Positions 13,666-20,220 of a stretch of 20,252 bases of DNA are shown piece after piece. Numbering within the stretch: position 1 is the stretch's first letter; every line of letters begins with the position of its first letter. The stretch is taken from the NCBI GenBank assembly GCA_963981525.1, contig CAXCDZ010000010.1, positions 1-20,252 of the forward strand, read 5' to 3'. The notes beneath the pieces are model-generated. The model was not told the origin of the DNA and did no database searches. It worked only from the letters and a program-made list of their open reading frames with translations. Source of the DNA: CAXCDZ01 sp963981525 (lineage in GTDB: Bacteria; Patescibacteriota; Microgenomatia; UBA1400; UBA12108). The position numbers were made by a program, and so were the translations under genes.

Positions 13666-14725
13666 GGAGGAAAAGAAGCAGGAATGGGTAGAGTATGAGG
13701 TTGTTAAAGATGCTCCCGATGACGAGAAAAACCAGGACTGGACGGAGATGTGAATGCTTAATATAGAGAGAGCGGAGAAAGATAATCCAGCCAGTGAGTC
13801 CGATAATACCGGTGCTAGCGAGAATCATGAGAAATGAGTTATTGAAGCCAGTGGCATGATTGGGGAGACCTTCTGTGGCTGGGTCGAGAATGAGGGGGAG
13901 AGTGTTGTAGCCGATGCCAGGAACGAAATCCCACCCCACCCTACTCGCTAGTTCTAGGTCATGTTCCCAGCGAGAGGTGATAGAAAAGGTGCGAAGAAGA
14001 TTGGTGCCCTCTCCAAACTGCCGTGGCAATGCCACGAAAATAACAAATAACAAGCTACAAATAACAAACAAAGTAGAAATTTTGCGTTTTGCAAAAAGAA
14101 AAATAGTGAGTACGAGAGAGAGCCAGATCGAGCGGGAGTAGGTAAGGAGGATGCCAAGAGCGAGTGCAAGAGGGAGAACAGGAAGAGTCTGGGTAGGAAG
14201 CATAAATAAGAGTGAGATTGCCAGGAATGCTGCGGAGAAGGTGGGGTCAAAGTGCGGGAGAGTGAGGCGAGACAGATGATCATCCCAACCGAGATACTGG
14301 AAAACTCGCATGTCTGGCATAAGAACATACTGGGCTAGCCCGATAGTGAGAGAGATTACTCCGGCGATTAGAAATGGCGTGCGGCCAATGGTTAGTGGCT
14401 TCTGGTGGAGAGAAAGATAGAGAAATAAGTAGGCGAGGAGGCGAAGGGAATAGAGTACAGGGATAAGTAGGTCTGCGAGTGGAAAGAGAGTGAGGGCGCG
14501 GACTACACCGATAACTAGGCCTAGAAAAACAAGCTTGAGTCCAGGTGTGTAGCGAATATGCTGCGAGGATGGTCCTCGCAGGTTAGTCGTATTGATGATG
14601 AGAATGCAGAGAACTAGAATGTCGTGGAGAAAGATAGGGAGACCAAGGATCTCAAACCGCAGAAGCTGACCAAAACCAAGTGAGATGATGAGGATGATAA
14701 TTAAGTATTGTTTGAATTGATCCAT
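13634..14725 (-). CDS. Wzy/O-antigen-ligase-like polytopic membrane protein
   Basis: A 363-residue protein made almost wholly of membrane helices (about ten). A central TYSRSIWLSL segment is followed by a larger loop containing GIGYNTLPL and H-x-x-G-F-N-N-S-F-L, as in the Wzy_C ligase/polymerase family. Such proteins polymerise lipid-linked glycan units or transfer glycans to an acceptor at the outer face of the membrane. It is the last gene after two glycosyltransferases, which fits surface polysaccharide assembly. The start at 14725 is preferred over an in-frame ATG at 14785 that would overlap the preceding gene; AAGGA lies only 2 nt before it. Bases 14561-14582, in the loop between helices 2 and 3, are a copy of the palindromic repeat. 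Confidence 0.8.
   Translation of the reverse strand: MDQFKQYLIIILIISLGFGQLLRFEILGLPIFLHDILVLCILIINTTNLRGPSSQHIRYTPGLKLVFLGLVIGVVRALTLFPLADLLIPVLYSLRLLAYLFLYLSLHQKPLTIGRTPFLIAGVISLTIGLAQYVLMPDMRVFQYLGWDDHLSRLTLPHFDPTFSAAFLAISLLFMLPTQTLPVLPLALALGILLTYSRSIWLSLVLTIFLFAKRKISTLFVICSLLFVIFVALPRQFGEGTNLLRTFSITSRWEHDLELASRVGWDFVPGIGYNTLPLILDPATEGLPNHATGFNNSFLMILASTGIIGLTGWIIFLRSLYIKHSHLRPVLVFLVIGSIFNNLILYPFLLLFLLMAPNATSHD
14560..14583. repeat. Palindromic repeat, copy 2 (inside the Wzy-like gene)
   Basis: The same core as copy 1 (tgcgaggatggtcctcgca), with a perfect 9-bp stem and 3-nt loop. It is read in a different codon phase from copy 1 (L-R-G-P-S-S-Q here) and lies in a hydrophilic loop, as expected for a tolerated insertion. 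Confidence 0.85.
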
Positions 14726-14729
14726 ACCA

Positions 14730-14752
14730 TAGTCCTTCGGCAGGCTCAGGAT
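14730..14752. repeat. Candidate dispersed short element at the GT/Wzy junction
   Basis: On the minus strand the stretch begins ATCCTGAGCCTGCCGAAGGA and spans the stop of the truncated GT2 and the ribosome-binding region of the Wzy-like gene. I recall near-identical short elements as frequent dispersed sequences in environmental bacterial genomes. Only one copy is in this window, so its repeat nature is from memory and not shown here. Confidence 0.35.
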
Positions 14753-15372
14753 TGTTTTTGATGTAACAAAAACAACTTGGTCCAAGTAAGAAAAGAATGA
14801 AAACTCATCATGATGGCCATGATGGTGCCAGGCACTCCATCACGAAATCCCTGACAACAAAAATAGTTCCTGATGAATTTCGCTGGTGGGAAGACGGCAA
14901 TCCTCCAGAGCGAGCTCTTTTTGCCCAGTTCTTGGCGATATTCAGCTTCTAGCGTGGAGTAAGTGTTGATTTTCTGGAGGAAGCTACTGATACTCGCGTG
15001 CGGAGTGTGTAGGATCGGGTTATCTAGTGATCCCACGCTCCCTGGACCAACCCAAACCTCATGAACTGGTCTATTCCACGCGCCCCAGTCACGACGTGCT
15101 AGTCTGACGAAAGAGTTGCGAGCATTTTCACCATTCTTAAGCTCGCGACCCAGAAAAGTGTCTAGCCTCCTGAATCTGTATGCTGAGTACTCACTGGATT
15201 GGATTGCCCCCTTGATTTCTGCCTCTAGCTCGGGGGAGATAGTCTCGTCTGAGTCCAGAAACATGACCCAGTCAGTTTTGGCCTTACCGAGCTCGCGGTT
15301 GCGCACAGCGGAGAAGTCGGTGATCTCCTCCTCCTTAATAGTGATGATGGTGAGGTTGTTTGTTTTTTTCAT
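14746..15372 (-). CDS. GT2 glycosyltransferase (WaaE-like), N-terminally truncated
   Basis: The product has 208 residues. Family landmarks from the middle of a GT-A fold onward are present: I-T-D-F-S-A-V-R-N-R-E-L, then DWVMFLDSDETISPE (the metal-binding D-x-D-like motif, about 35-50), and R-P-V-H-E-V-W. The first ~50 residues of a normal member, with the first strand, the N-E-E motif and the V-V-D-S-x-S-x-D nucleotide-sugar site, are missing. The ATG overlaps the TGA of the preceding GT2 gene (ATGA), so it is probably still translated. It is either a decaying gene, a remnant of a deletion that joined two glycosyltransferases, or a partner-dependent protein. A hydrophobic C-terminal segment (about 180-200) may attach it to the membrane. 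Confidence 0.75.
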   Translation of the reverse strand: MKKTNNLTIITIKEEEITDFSAVRNRELGKAKTDWVMFLDSDETISPELEAEIKGAIQSSEYSAYRFRRLDTFLGRELKNGENARNSFVRLARRDWGAWNRPVHEVWVGPGSVGSLDNPILHTPHASISSFLQKINTYSTLEAEYRQELGKKSSLWRIAVFPPAKFIRNYFCCQGFRDGVPGTIMAIMMSFHSFLTWTKLFLLHQKQS

Positions 15373-16157
15373 CTTAGTAGTAGTGATTTTAGCGCAATGA
15401 GTGGGTAGAAGATAATATCAGTGAGAATAGCAGTGGGGAGGGCGCGAGTGGGGAGATATTTCATCACGAACTTGATGTGTGAGCTCCACTGGTAGAGCGT
15501 GCGCCTGAATGCATTGGAGCCTGCAGAGACTGCGTGCTCGGCGACGATTTGTGGGTTGATGTGAGAGGTAAATCCGGCTTTTTTGGCCCGCATACAGTAA
15601 TCGAGGTCTTCGTAGTAGAGGAAAAATCTCTCATCAAAGAGGCCAATTGAGTCAACCAGAGCGCGTGAGATGAGCATTGCAGCACCTGCAACATGATCGA
15701 CTGAGAGAATCGTTTTGGGTCTGTTCTCCCAGTTGGTGTGTTTGACGAGCGCCGTAAACCTGTTGTATTTGCCTCCCCAGTCATAGAGAGAGCCGGAGTG
15801 TTTGAGAACTGGACTGACAATGCCCGCTGATGGATGTTTGATGTAGGTCTGGAGGAGTTCTTGCAATGTGCCGTAGGTGAGTTGGAGATCATTATTAATG
15901 AGCATGACGTGGGTGACAGCCTCATCTGCGAGGGCGAGCGTGATCCCCTGATTGACTGCGCGGGCAAACCCGAAGTTCTCCTGATTATTGATGAGCTGGG
16001 TACCCGGGATGATCCTGACTAGATTACTAATATCATCTGGAGTGTTATTGATGAGGATGAGAGAGTGATCTCCTAGCTTTTTTTTGAGTGAGGTGAGAGC
16101 GTGCTTGGTAACTGAGTGCTTACCAAAGTGAATCATGATGAGGGCGAGCTTGGTCAT
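15369..16157 (-). CDS. GT2 family glycosyltransferase (rhamnosyltransferase-like)
   Basis: A complete 262-residue GT-A enzyme that probably transfers a sugar from a nucleotide donor to a growing surface glycan. Seen: the N-terminal strand LALIMIHFGKHSV, N-N-Q-E-N-F-G-F-A-R-A-V-N-Q-G, the INNDLQL metal site (about 93-99), D-H-V-A-G-A-A-M-L, and FFLYYEDLDYCMRAKKAGF with the E-D base motif. This set is typical of WbbL/RfbF-like rhamnosyltransferases, but the donor sugar is not certain. The ATG is 6 nt after a TATAAT box with no ribosome-binding site, so the mRNA is probably leaderless even though the nuclease gene ends just 14 nt upstream. It overlaps the truncated GT2 by 4 bp. Confidence 0.9.
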   Translation of the reverse strand: MTKLALIMIHFGKHSVTKHALTSLKKKLGDHSLILINNTPDDISNLVRIIPGTQLINNQENFGFARAVNQGITLALADEAVTHVMLINNDLQLTYGTLQELLQTYIKHPSAGIVSPVLKHSGSLYDWGGKYNRFTALVKHTNWENRPKTILSVDHVAGAAMLISRALVDSIGLFDERFFLYYEDLDYCMRAKKAGFTSHINPQIVAEHAVSAGSNAFRRTLYQWSSHIKFVMKYLPTRALPTAILTDIIFYPLIALKSLLLR

Positions 16158-16163
16158 GCAGTA

Positions 16164-16169
16164 ATTATA
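16164..16169 (-). promoter_or_regulatory. -10 box implying a leaderless GT2 mRNA
   Basis: A perfect TATAAT on the minus strand with exactly 6 nt between it and the ATG at 16157. Initiation at the usual distance would put +1 at or next to the A of the ATG. It lies at the end of the DUF2779 gene. Confidence 0.5.
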
Positions 16170-16171
16170 TA

Positions 16172-17683
16172 TTACTTTGTCTTGTACAATTCCTCTAATA
16201 TCCTCACCATAGCATAAGTATCGAGAGTGCAGTACTGGCTCAGATCCGAGATGACCTGCTCTCTCTTATCCTGATTTTTGCCACCCATTACTGTTTCTGT
16301 CCATAACCTACGAGCGAGGAGTCCGTCCCCTACCGAGAGATCCTGATAACTGAGCTCAGGTGCGAGGACTGGCATAACCTTCTTGACACTCGCGCTCCCC
16401 ATAAAGTCACGGTAAAAACACCACATCTTCGAGAATGGAGTCATGAGGTCATCGATGCGAGCGTTGAGACCAGCGAGAAACTCCGCGTGTTCGAGGTAAC
16501 AACTTGCCATGCGATCGTTACACCCCTTCTCATAGCTCATGTTCCAGGTTAGGACTGTGCCGGAGCCTCCGATATCCTTCTGTAACTGAGTGATCAGTCC
16601 TGGCATGGGATTATCCTGGCCCTGGTGGAGATACTCAGTGTGGCGGAGCTCTGACCCAGGTGAGTCGAGGATGTGGAGTGAGTACTGGAATGGGTAGTCA
16701 GCGTAGGGACTGCCACCTGGGAACTGGGGGATGACGTGGGAGAAGGTCTCGTAGTCCAGAAAGTAGAGTGGGTAGGTAAATGTGTTGAGGAACTCAGTGA
16801 TCTGAGTACTATCAATGATTGGCTCACCACTAAGCGTTGTCTCTATCTGCACTCTTTGCTTATCTCTGACTGCTAGATCGAGTGGAATATCTTTGATCAG
16901 TTTGATACCCGCATCCTCTAGCTCTCCAATCTGCTCGGGTGTGGGATAGCTGAGATGATAGATGCTGTATGAGTCTAGATCTGGGTGAAGATGATGATAG
17001 ACGGCGAGGTAGTCCTGGGCCCAGTTGGTGCTTTTGACCCCTGCCCTATTAGTGTGTCGAGGGGAGAGGTCGGGACAGGTAGTGCCAGCGAGAACTGCGT
17101 GGGCGTCCTTGATCTGTTGCCTGGTCAGCTCGATAAGCTCTCTGACCTCCTCGGTAATATTGGTGGTGGCGGTGATCCCTGTTGGGTCGATCTTACCTTC
17201 GCGCACATACTTCTTATCTGCATGGATGACGCTGATGTTACGAATGGTGAGCCCGGAGTCCTCCAGTAGGACTGTCTGGAATGCGAGGTCGTAGGCGTGT
17301 TCTGGCTTAGCCCTCGTGCTACTCTTGATCTCGATGAGGTCGAACGTGTTGCCCTCGACTCTAGTGAGAACATCAAAGATGCAGGTGATCCCACCCGTTT
17401 CTAGCCTACCTTGGAGAATAATGCTGACTCCTGAGTCGAGCACCTCTCTCGTGCGACTGGGCATGGTTCTGTAGGTCGAGAAGTTGCGGATGTCAAAACC
17501 GATTCTGGTGGCGCCTGGGAATAGCTGTTCTGCATAACTCTCAAACTCATGCCCCGCATCGAACATGGCCTGGAGATTGGGATCTGTCGGGGGCAGTCGA
17601 TGTTTCTCTCTCTTACTGAGCCACATGAGAGCAGGGTGGCGAAGGTACTGCATGTAGGCGGATTTGGAGATTGTTGTGTTCAT
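16172..17683 (-). CDS. DUF2779 protein: RecB/Cas4-like nuclease domain plus DEDD-type exonuclease-like domain
   Basis: A 503-residue protein with two nuclease-like parts. The N-terminal part has the PD-(D/E)xK pattern: H45 in AGHEFE, D104 in CIFDVL, E118 and K120 in LIEIKSS, and Q136. The C-terminal part starts with YFLDYETF (D310, E312), the first motif of DnaQ-like exonucleases, and ends with L-D-T-Y-A-M-V-R-I-L, which carries a late Asp. Relatives I recall have Cys residues for an iron-sulfur cluster (Q-C-P-K-x-L-W-L at the N-terminus and a Cys cluster after the nuclease core). Here the N-terminal Cys is replaced (L-R-H-P-A-L-M-W-L) and only C203 remains in the later region. It probably processes DNA in repair or defence. 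The ATG sits 6 nt after a TATAAT box. Confidence 0.85.
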   Translation of the reverse strand: MNTTISKSAYMQYLRHPALMWLSKREKHRLPPTDPNLQAMFDAGHEFESYAEQLFPGATRIGFDIRNFSTYRTMPSRTREVLDSGVSIILQGRLETGGITCIFDVLTRVEGNTFDLIEIKSSTRAKPEHAYDLAFQTVLLEDSGLTIRNISVIHADKKYVREGKIDPTGITATTNITEEVRELIELTRQQIKDAHAVLAGTTCPDLSPRHTNRAGVKSTNWAQDYLAVYHHLHPDLDSYSIYHLSYPTPEQIGELEDAGIKLIKDIPLDLAVRDKQRVQIETTLSGEPIIDSTQITEFLNTFTYPLYFLDYETFSHVIPQFPGGSPYADYPFQYSLHILDSPGSELRHTEYLHQGQDNPMPGLITQLQKDIGGSGTVLTWNMSYEKGCNDRMASCYLEHAEFLAGLNARIDDLMTPFSKMWCFYRDFMGSASVKKVMPVLAPELSYQDLSVGDGLLARRLWTETVMGGKNQDKREQVISDLSQYCTLDTYAMVRILEELYKTK

Positions 17684-17689
17684 AGAATG

Positions 17690-17695
17690 ATTATA
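17690..17695 (-). promoter_or_regulatory. -10 box implying a leaderless DUF2779 mRNA
   Basis: A perfect TATAAT on the minus strand with 6 nt to the ATG at 17683, the same geometry as for the GT2 gene. No Shine-Dalgarno is present. Confidence 0.5.
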
Positions 17696-17697
17696 AA

Positions 17698-18531
17698 TTA
17701 TTTGAGCTTCTTGGTTTGCTGGAGTTGTTTTGCATTATGACTACTAATAACGCTTGTGCCTGTGTGTTTTTCGATCTCTTGGCGCGCTTTTTTGGCAACT
17801 GTGCCACCTTGCCTAGCAACTTGCTTGTTTTTGGTTAGCCCGACTGGTTGCTTTTTCTGAGATATCTCAGTAGTGGAGGCCTCGGCCAACATGTTGAGGA
17901 CCAACTCGAGATTGGTCATATTGTCACGCAGATTTTGTTTTTTGAGACCTTTGAGCTTCTTGTATGACTTGACGCTCTGATCAGCCCAGGCTTGAGTAAT
18001 TTCGTTGGTGAGGATGGCATACTCGAGACCTTTTTCCATTCCCCTATCTTGCCACTCATCTGTTAGTCCCTTGCGTATCTCGATACTTTTGAGGCGTTGA
18101 TTGATCCATTCTCGTGAGTAACCCTTCTTGAGATAGGTCTGCATGGCTCTATCGATTGCTAGCTCCGGATCTTCGGTCTCTTCGATCCGCTCATAACCAA
18201 CCTTGGCTAACCAGAGTTTGAATGGCTCGACACGCTTGCTGGGAATAGATTGGATTAATCGCAAAAGCTGTTCTGTACTGGCCACATCTGTCATGCGCAT
18301 TTTACCGTCAGGGGCTTTTAGTTTTAACCGTACGATTTTGTCGTACACTTCACTACCCTCTTGCTTAAGTTTCTTTTTTAGATCAGCCCAATATCTCTTG
18401 GGAATGGTAGAGTCAGTTAATACTGAGATAACATCAATAATGGAAAAATACCATTCCTCCCTGTCCTCATCCCAATGCCTGCGAACCTGGCTCTGGTTAA
18501 AAAGAATGATAGAGGTTGTTTTTTTGTTCAT
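17698..18531 (-). CDS. BRO-family (phage antirepressor-like) protein
   Basis: A 277-residue protein with an N-terminal Bro-N domain (about 8-120): V-R-R-H-W-D-E-D-R-E-E-W-Y-F-S-I-I-D-V-I-S-V-L-T-D, then W-x-x-L-K-K-K-L, K-M-R-M-T-D-V-A-S-T-E-Q-L-L-R-L-I-Q-S-I-P-S. The rest is charged and helical, ending with a basic tail (A-R-Q-G-G-T-V-A-K-K-A-R). Bro-N domains bind DNA and are common in phage antirepressors; related genes are also resident in many bacterial chromosomes. The ATG is 5 nt after the dinD stop, so the two form an operon. There is no visible ribosome-binding site. Confidence 0.85.
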   Translation of the reverse strand: MNKKTTSIILFNQSQVRRHWDEDREEWYFSIIDVISVLTDSTIPKRYWADLKKKLKQEGSEVYDKIVRLKLKAPDGKMRMTDVASTEQLLRLIQSIPSKRVEPFKLWLAKVGYERIEETEDPELAIDRAMQTYLKKGYSREWINQRLKSIEIRKGLTDEWQDRGMEKGLEYAILTNEITQAWADQSVKSYKKLKGLKKQNLRDNMTNLELVLNMLAEASTTEISQKKQPVGLTKNKQVARQGGTVAKKARQEIEKHTGTSVISSHNAKQLQQTKKLK

Positions 18532-18536
18532 GATAT

Positions 18537-19370
18537 TTAGTTCTTGTTTTGACTAGCAATACGTAGTTCTTTTTTGCGTCGAGATTCTACCTTTTTCAGA
18601 TCTTCTTGTGGTCTGAGATTCTCTGGCTTGATGCCGCGAGATATAAGGGTCTTGCGAGTTGCCTTGCTACTCTTCTCAACTTCCTGGCTAACTTGGTGTA
18701 ATCCCTTCATATTCTTTTTCTTGATATTGTGATCTGTCATGGCGAGAGAGAAGTCCTTGGCCTTGAGCTCGATATTGGTGTCAAAGTCAGCCAATGCTCG
18801 CTTGTTAGGAATGTTCCTTTTCTTTTTGAGTTGCTTAGTGGAGATACCTCCATAGAGGGCGCGAATGTGTTTGTCCTTGAATGTGGCGAACTCTATTCCT
18901 GATCTGACTCCACGTTCGTATATTGTTGAGCCAATCTTTTTTTCTGTTATCTTGAGTTTGGATCTAGCCTCCAACCTCTTGTCCTCAATTTGTCTCTGCT
19001 CTAGCAACTCTTGTTTTCGAGTTTGAGTGGCGAAGTAAGTCTGGGCAAGGGCGATCTCTGGTTTGCGTGGGTCGCCGTTCTGGGCGATGAGATAACAGGC
19101 GAAGCGAGTGAGTAAGATGTCCTCAACTTTACGTTGAGCACCCTTACCTGCTTTGATCATCTTGTCGGCGCCGACAAAATGATATTTGATTGATTTATCG
19201 CTGTTTTTGCATGAATCTTTAGATCTTTTAATTGTCTCGTTAAACTTACGCCATGTCTTGTAGCCTAAAACTACCATGAGATCACGAGCAGACCAATATT
19301 CGAGATCTTGCTCAATTCGCTTGATGCTGTTGAGGCTAGTCTGAATGTGTACGAGTGATGTGCTACTCAT
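18537..19370 (-). CDS. dinD: DNA damage-inducible protein D (DinD-like)
   Basis: A 277-residue protein that aligns by eye with E. coli DinD along most of its length: E-Y-W-S-A-R-D-L-M-V-V-L-G-Y, D-I-L-L-T-R-F-A-C-Y-L-I-A-Q-N-G-D-P-R-K-P-E-I-A, A-Q-T-Y-F-A-T-Q-T-R-K-Q-E-L, and the later A-L-Y-G-G. E. coli DinD is SOS-induced and inhibits RecA filament formation. Whether this copy does so is inferred. It starts the minus-strand dinD-BRO pair, with DUF2779 following. A promoter lies 7 nt before the ATG and there is no ribosome-binding site, so the mRNA is likely leaderless. I see no convincing LexA box. Confidence 0.92.
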   Translation of the reverse strand: MSSTSLVHIQTSLNSIKRIEQDLEYWSARDLMVVLGYKTWRKFNETIKRSKDSCKNSDKSIKYHFVGADKMIKAGKGAQRKVEDILLTRFACYLIAQNGDPRKPEIALAQTYFATQTRKQELLEQRQIEDKRLEARSKLKITEKKIGSTIYERGVRSGIEFATFKDKHIRALYGGISTKQLKKKRNIPNKRALADFDTNIELKAKDFSLAMTDHNIKKKNMKGLHQVSQEVEKSSKATRKTLISRGIKPENLRPQEDLKKVESRRKKELRIASQNKN

Positions 19371-19377
19371 ATCTACT

Positions 19378-19406
19378 ACTATGACCCAATCTTACCCGAA
19401 TGTCAA
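19378..19406 (-). promoter_or_regulatory. dinD promoter, leaderless geometry
   Basis: On the minus strand, a perfect TTGACA (19406-19401), a 17-nt spacer and CATAGT (19383-19378), with only 7 nt to the dinD ATG. Initiation at the usual distance falls on the start codon. Confidence 0.65.
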
Positions 19407-19422
19407 TATCGGAACACCCTAC

Positions 19423-19451
19423 TCACCTGCGAGGATGGTCCTCGCAGGTGA
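19423..19451. repeat. Palindromic repeat, copy 3 (intergenic)
   Basis: The best-formed copy: tcacctgcgagga, a 3-nt loop, then tcctcgcaggtga, a perfect 13-bp stem. It lies between divergent dinD and the zinc-ribbon gene, 16 nt upstream of the dinD -35. There is no T run, so it is not a classical terminator. Confidence 0.9.
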
Positions 19452-19503
19452 TGAATTCTCGTGGCAAAATAGGTCTAGGCATAATATATAAGTTTGTGGC
19501 ATA

Positions 19504-20046
19504 ATGACAGACATGGAAGAAAAATGTCCCAAATGTAGTAGCCCGCTAAGCCCAGTAGAAGAAACCAAGACTGGTCGACAGCTACAACGCTGCTCTACTG
19601 GTAGCTGGAACCCGGAGACTAAGAAGGTAGATGGCTGTGACTACGTGAAGTGGCTGGAGGTCAAGCCCGTTGAGCTAGATGAGAAGTGTCCCACGTGTGG
19701 AGCCCCGCTAGTTCTAGCAGTGACCAGATTCGGCAAGAAGATGAAAAAGTGTTCGACCAATGTGTGGAATCGAGAGACCAAGAAAGCCGAAGGATGTGAC
19801 TACATAGAATGGATCAATGGCACTACCGAGGAGCTCGATGAGGACTGTCCAGAGTGCGGCAAGAAGCTAATCCTATTCACTACTAATGCAGGTAAGAAAA
19901 TGAAGAAATGCTCGACCTCCGGGTGGGATAGTAAAAAAAGAGAAGCTACAGGTTGTACTTATGTGCAGTGGCTCAAACCAGGTGAGTATAAGGCAGATGA
20001 CGACGGCGCTCCTGAGGAGCCACCACCACCCGACGTAGAGAACTAG
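19504..20046 (+). CDS. Triple zinc-ribbon protein of unknown function
   Basis: I do not recognise a full-length family. The 180-residue protein consists of three consecutive four-Cys modules, with Cys at 8/11/30/45, 62/65/83/98 and 115/118/136/151. Spacing is C-x2-C-x17/18-C-x14-C and the repeat period is 53-54 residues. Each module carries K-x-x-[RK]-C-S-T near the third Cys and G-C-x-Y-x-x-W at the end. The fold resembles the C-terminal zinc ribbons of bacterial topoisomerase I, but no topoisomerase core is present. The tail (163-180) is acidic and Pro-rich. It may bind single-stranded nucleic acid (inference). The start is uncertain: an ATG at 19513 has CATAAT 7 nt before it, matching the leaderless pattern nearby. 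No Shine-Dalgarno is seen for either. Confidence 0.85.
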   Translation: MTDMEEKCPKCSSPLSPVEETKTGRQLQRCSTGSWNPETKKVDGCDYVKWLEVKPVELDEKCPTCGAPLVLAVTRFGKKMKKCSTNVWNRETKKAEGCDYIEWINGTTEELDEDCPECGKKLILFTTNAGKKMKKCSTSGWDSKKREATGCTYVQWLKPGEYKADDDGAPEEPPPPDVEN

Positions 20047-20047
20047 A

Positions 20048-20075
20048 TTGCTGCGAGGACCATTCTCGTAGGCAA
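20048..20075. repeat. Palindromic repeat, copy 4 (inverted, degenerate)
   Basis: ctgcgaggaccattctcgtag is the same element in the opposite orientation (loop cca instead of tgg), with two G-T pairs in the 9-bp stem and flanking ttgc/gcaa. It begins 2 nt after the zinc-ribbon stop codon. Confidence 0.7.
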
Positions 20076-20201
20076 CGATTATGAATCAGGTTGTACTGTG
20101 AACACACTTATCACTCCCACCTTGCCAACCAGTTGGATTGCTGTAGGATGCCTCAACTTTTTTCTCTAATCCAAAGAATATTCCCGCAAGAGTTGGGCTA
20201 C

Positions 20202-20220
20202 TGAGGGGTACCCCTTTTTT
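20202..20220 (+). terminator. Possible weak terminator
   Basis: The palindrome aggggtacccct is directly followed by TTTTTT. As a hairpin it gives only 4 bp with a 4-nt loop, which is weak. It could end the zinc-ribbon transcript. Confidence 0.3.

Noticed and set aside
19371..19420. LexA (SOS) box before dinD
   Set aside because: An imperfect CGAA...GGAAC arrangement exists, but it does not match the known LexA operators well enough.
10987..20075. The palindromic copies as a CRISPR array
   Set aside because: The copies are kilobases apart, lie partly in genes and in both orientations, and have no regular spacers or cas genes. The RecB/Cas4-like domain belongs to DUF2779.
20130..20220. A tRNA or structured RNA at the right end
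   Set aside because: There are inverted repeats, but no T-loop, D-arm or other landmark of a known RNA could be found on either strand.
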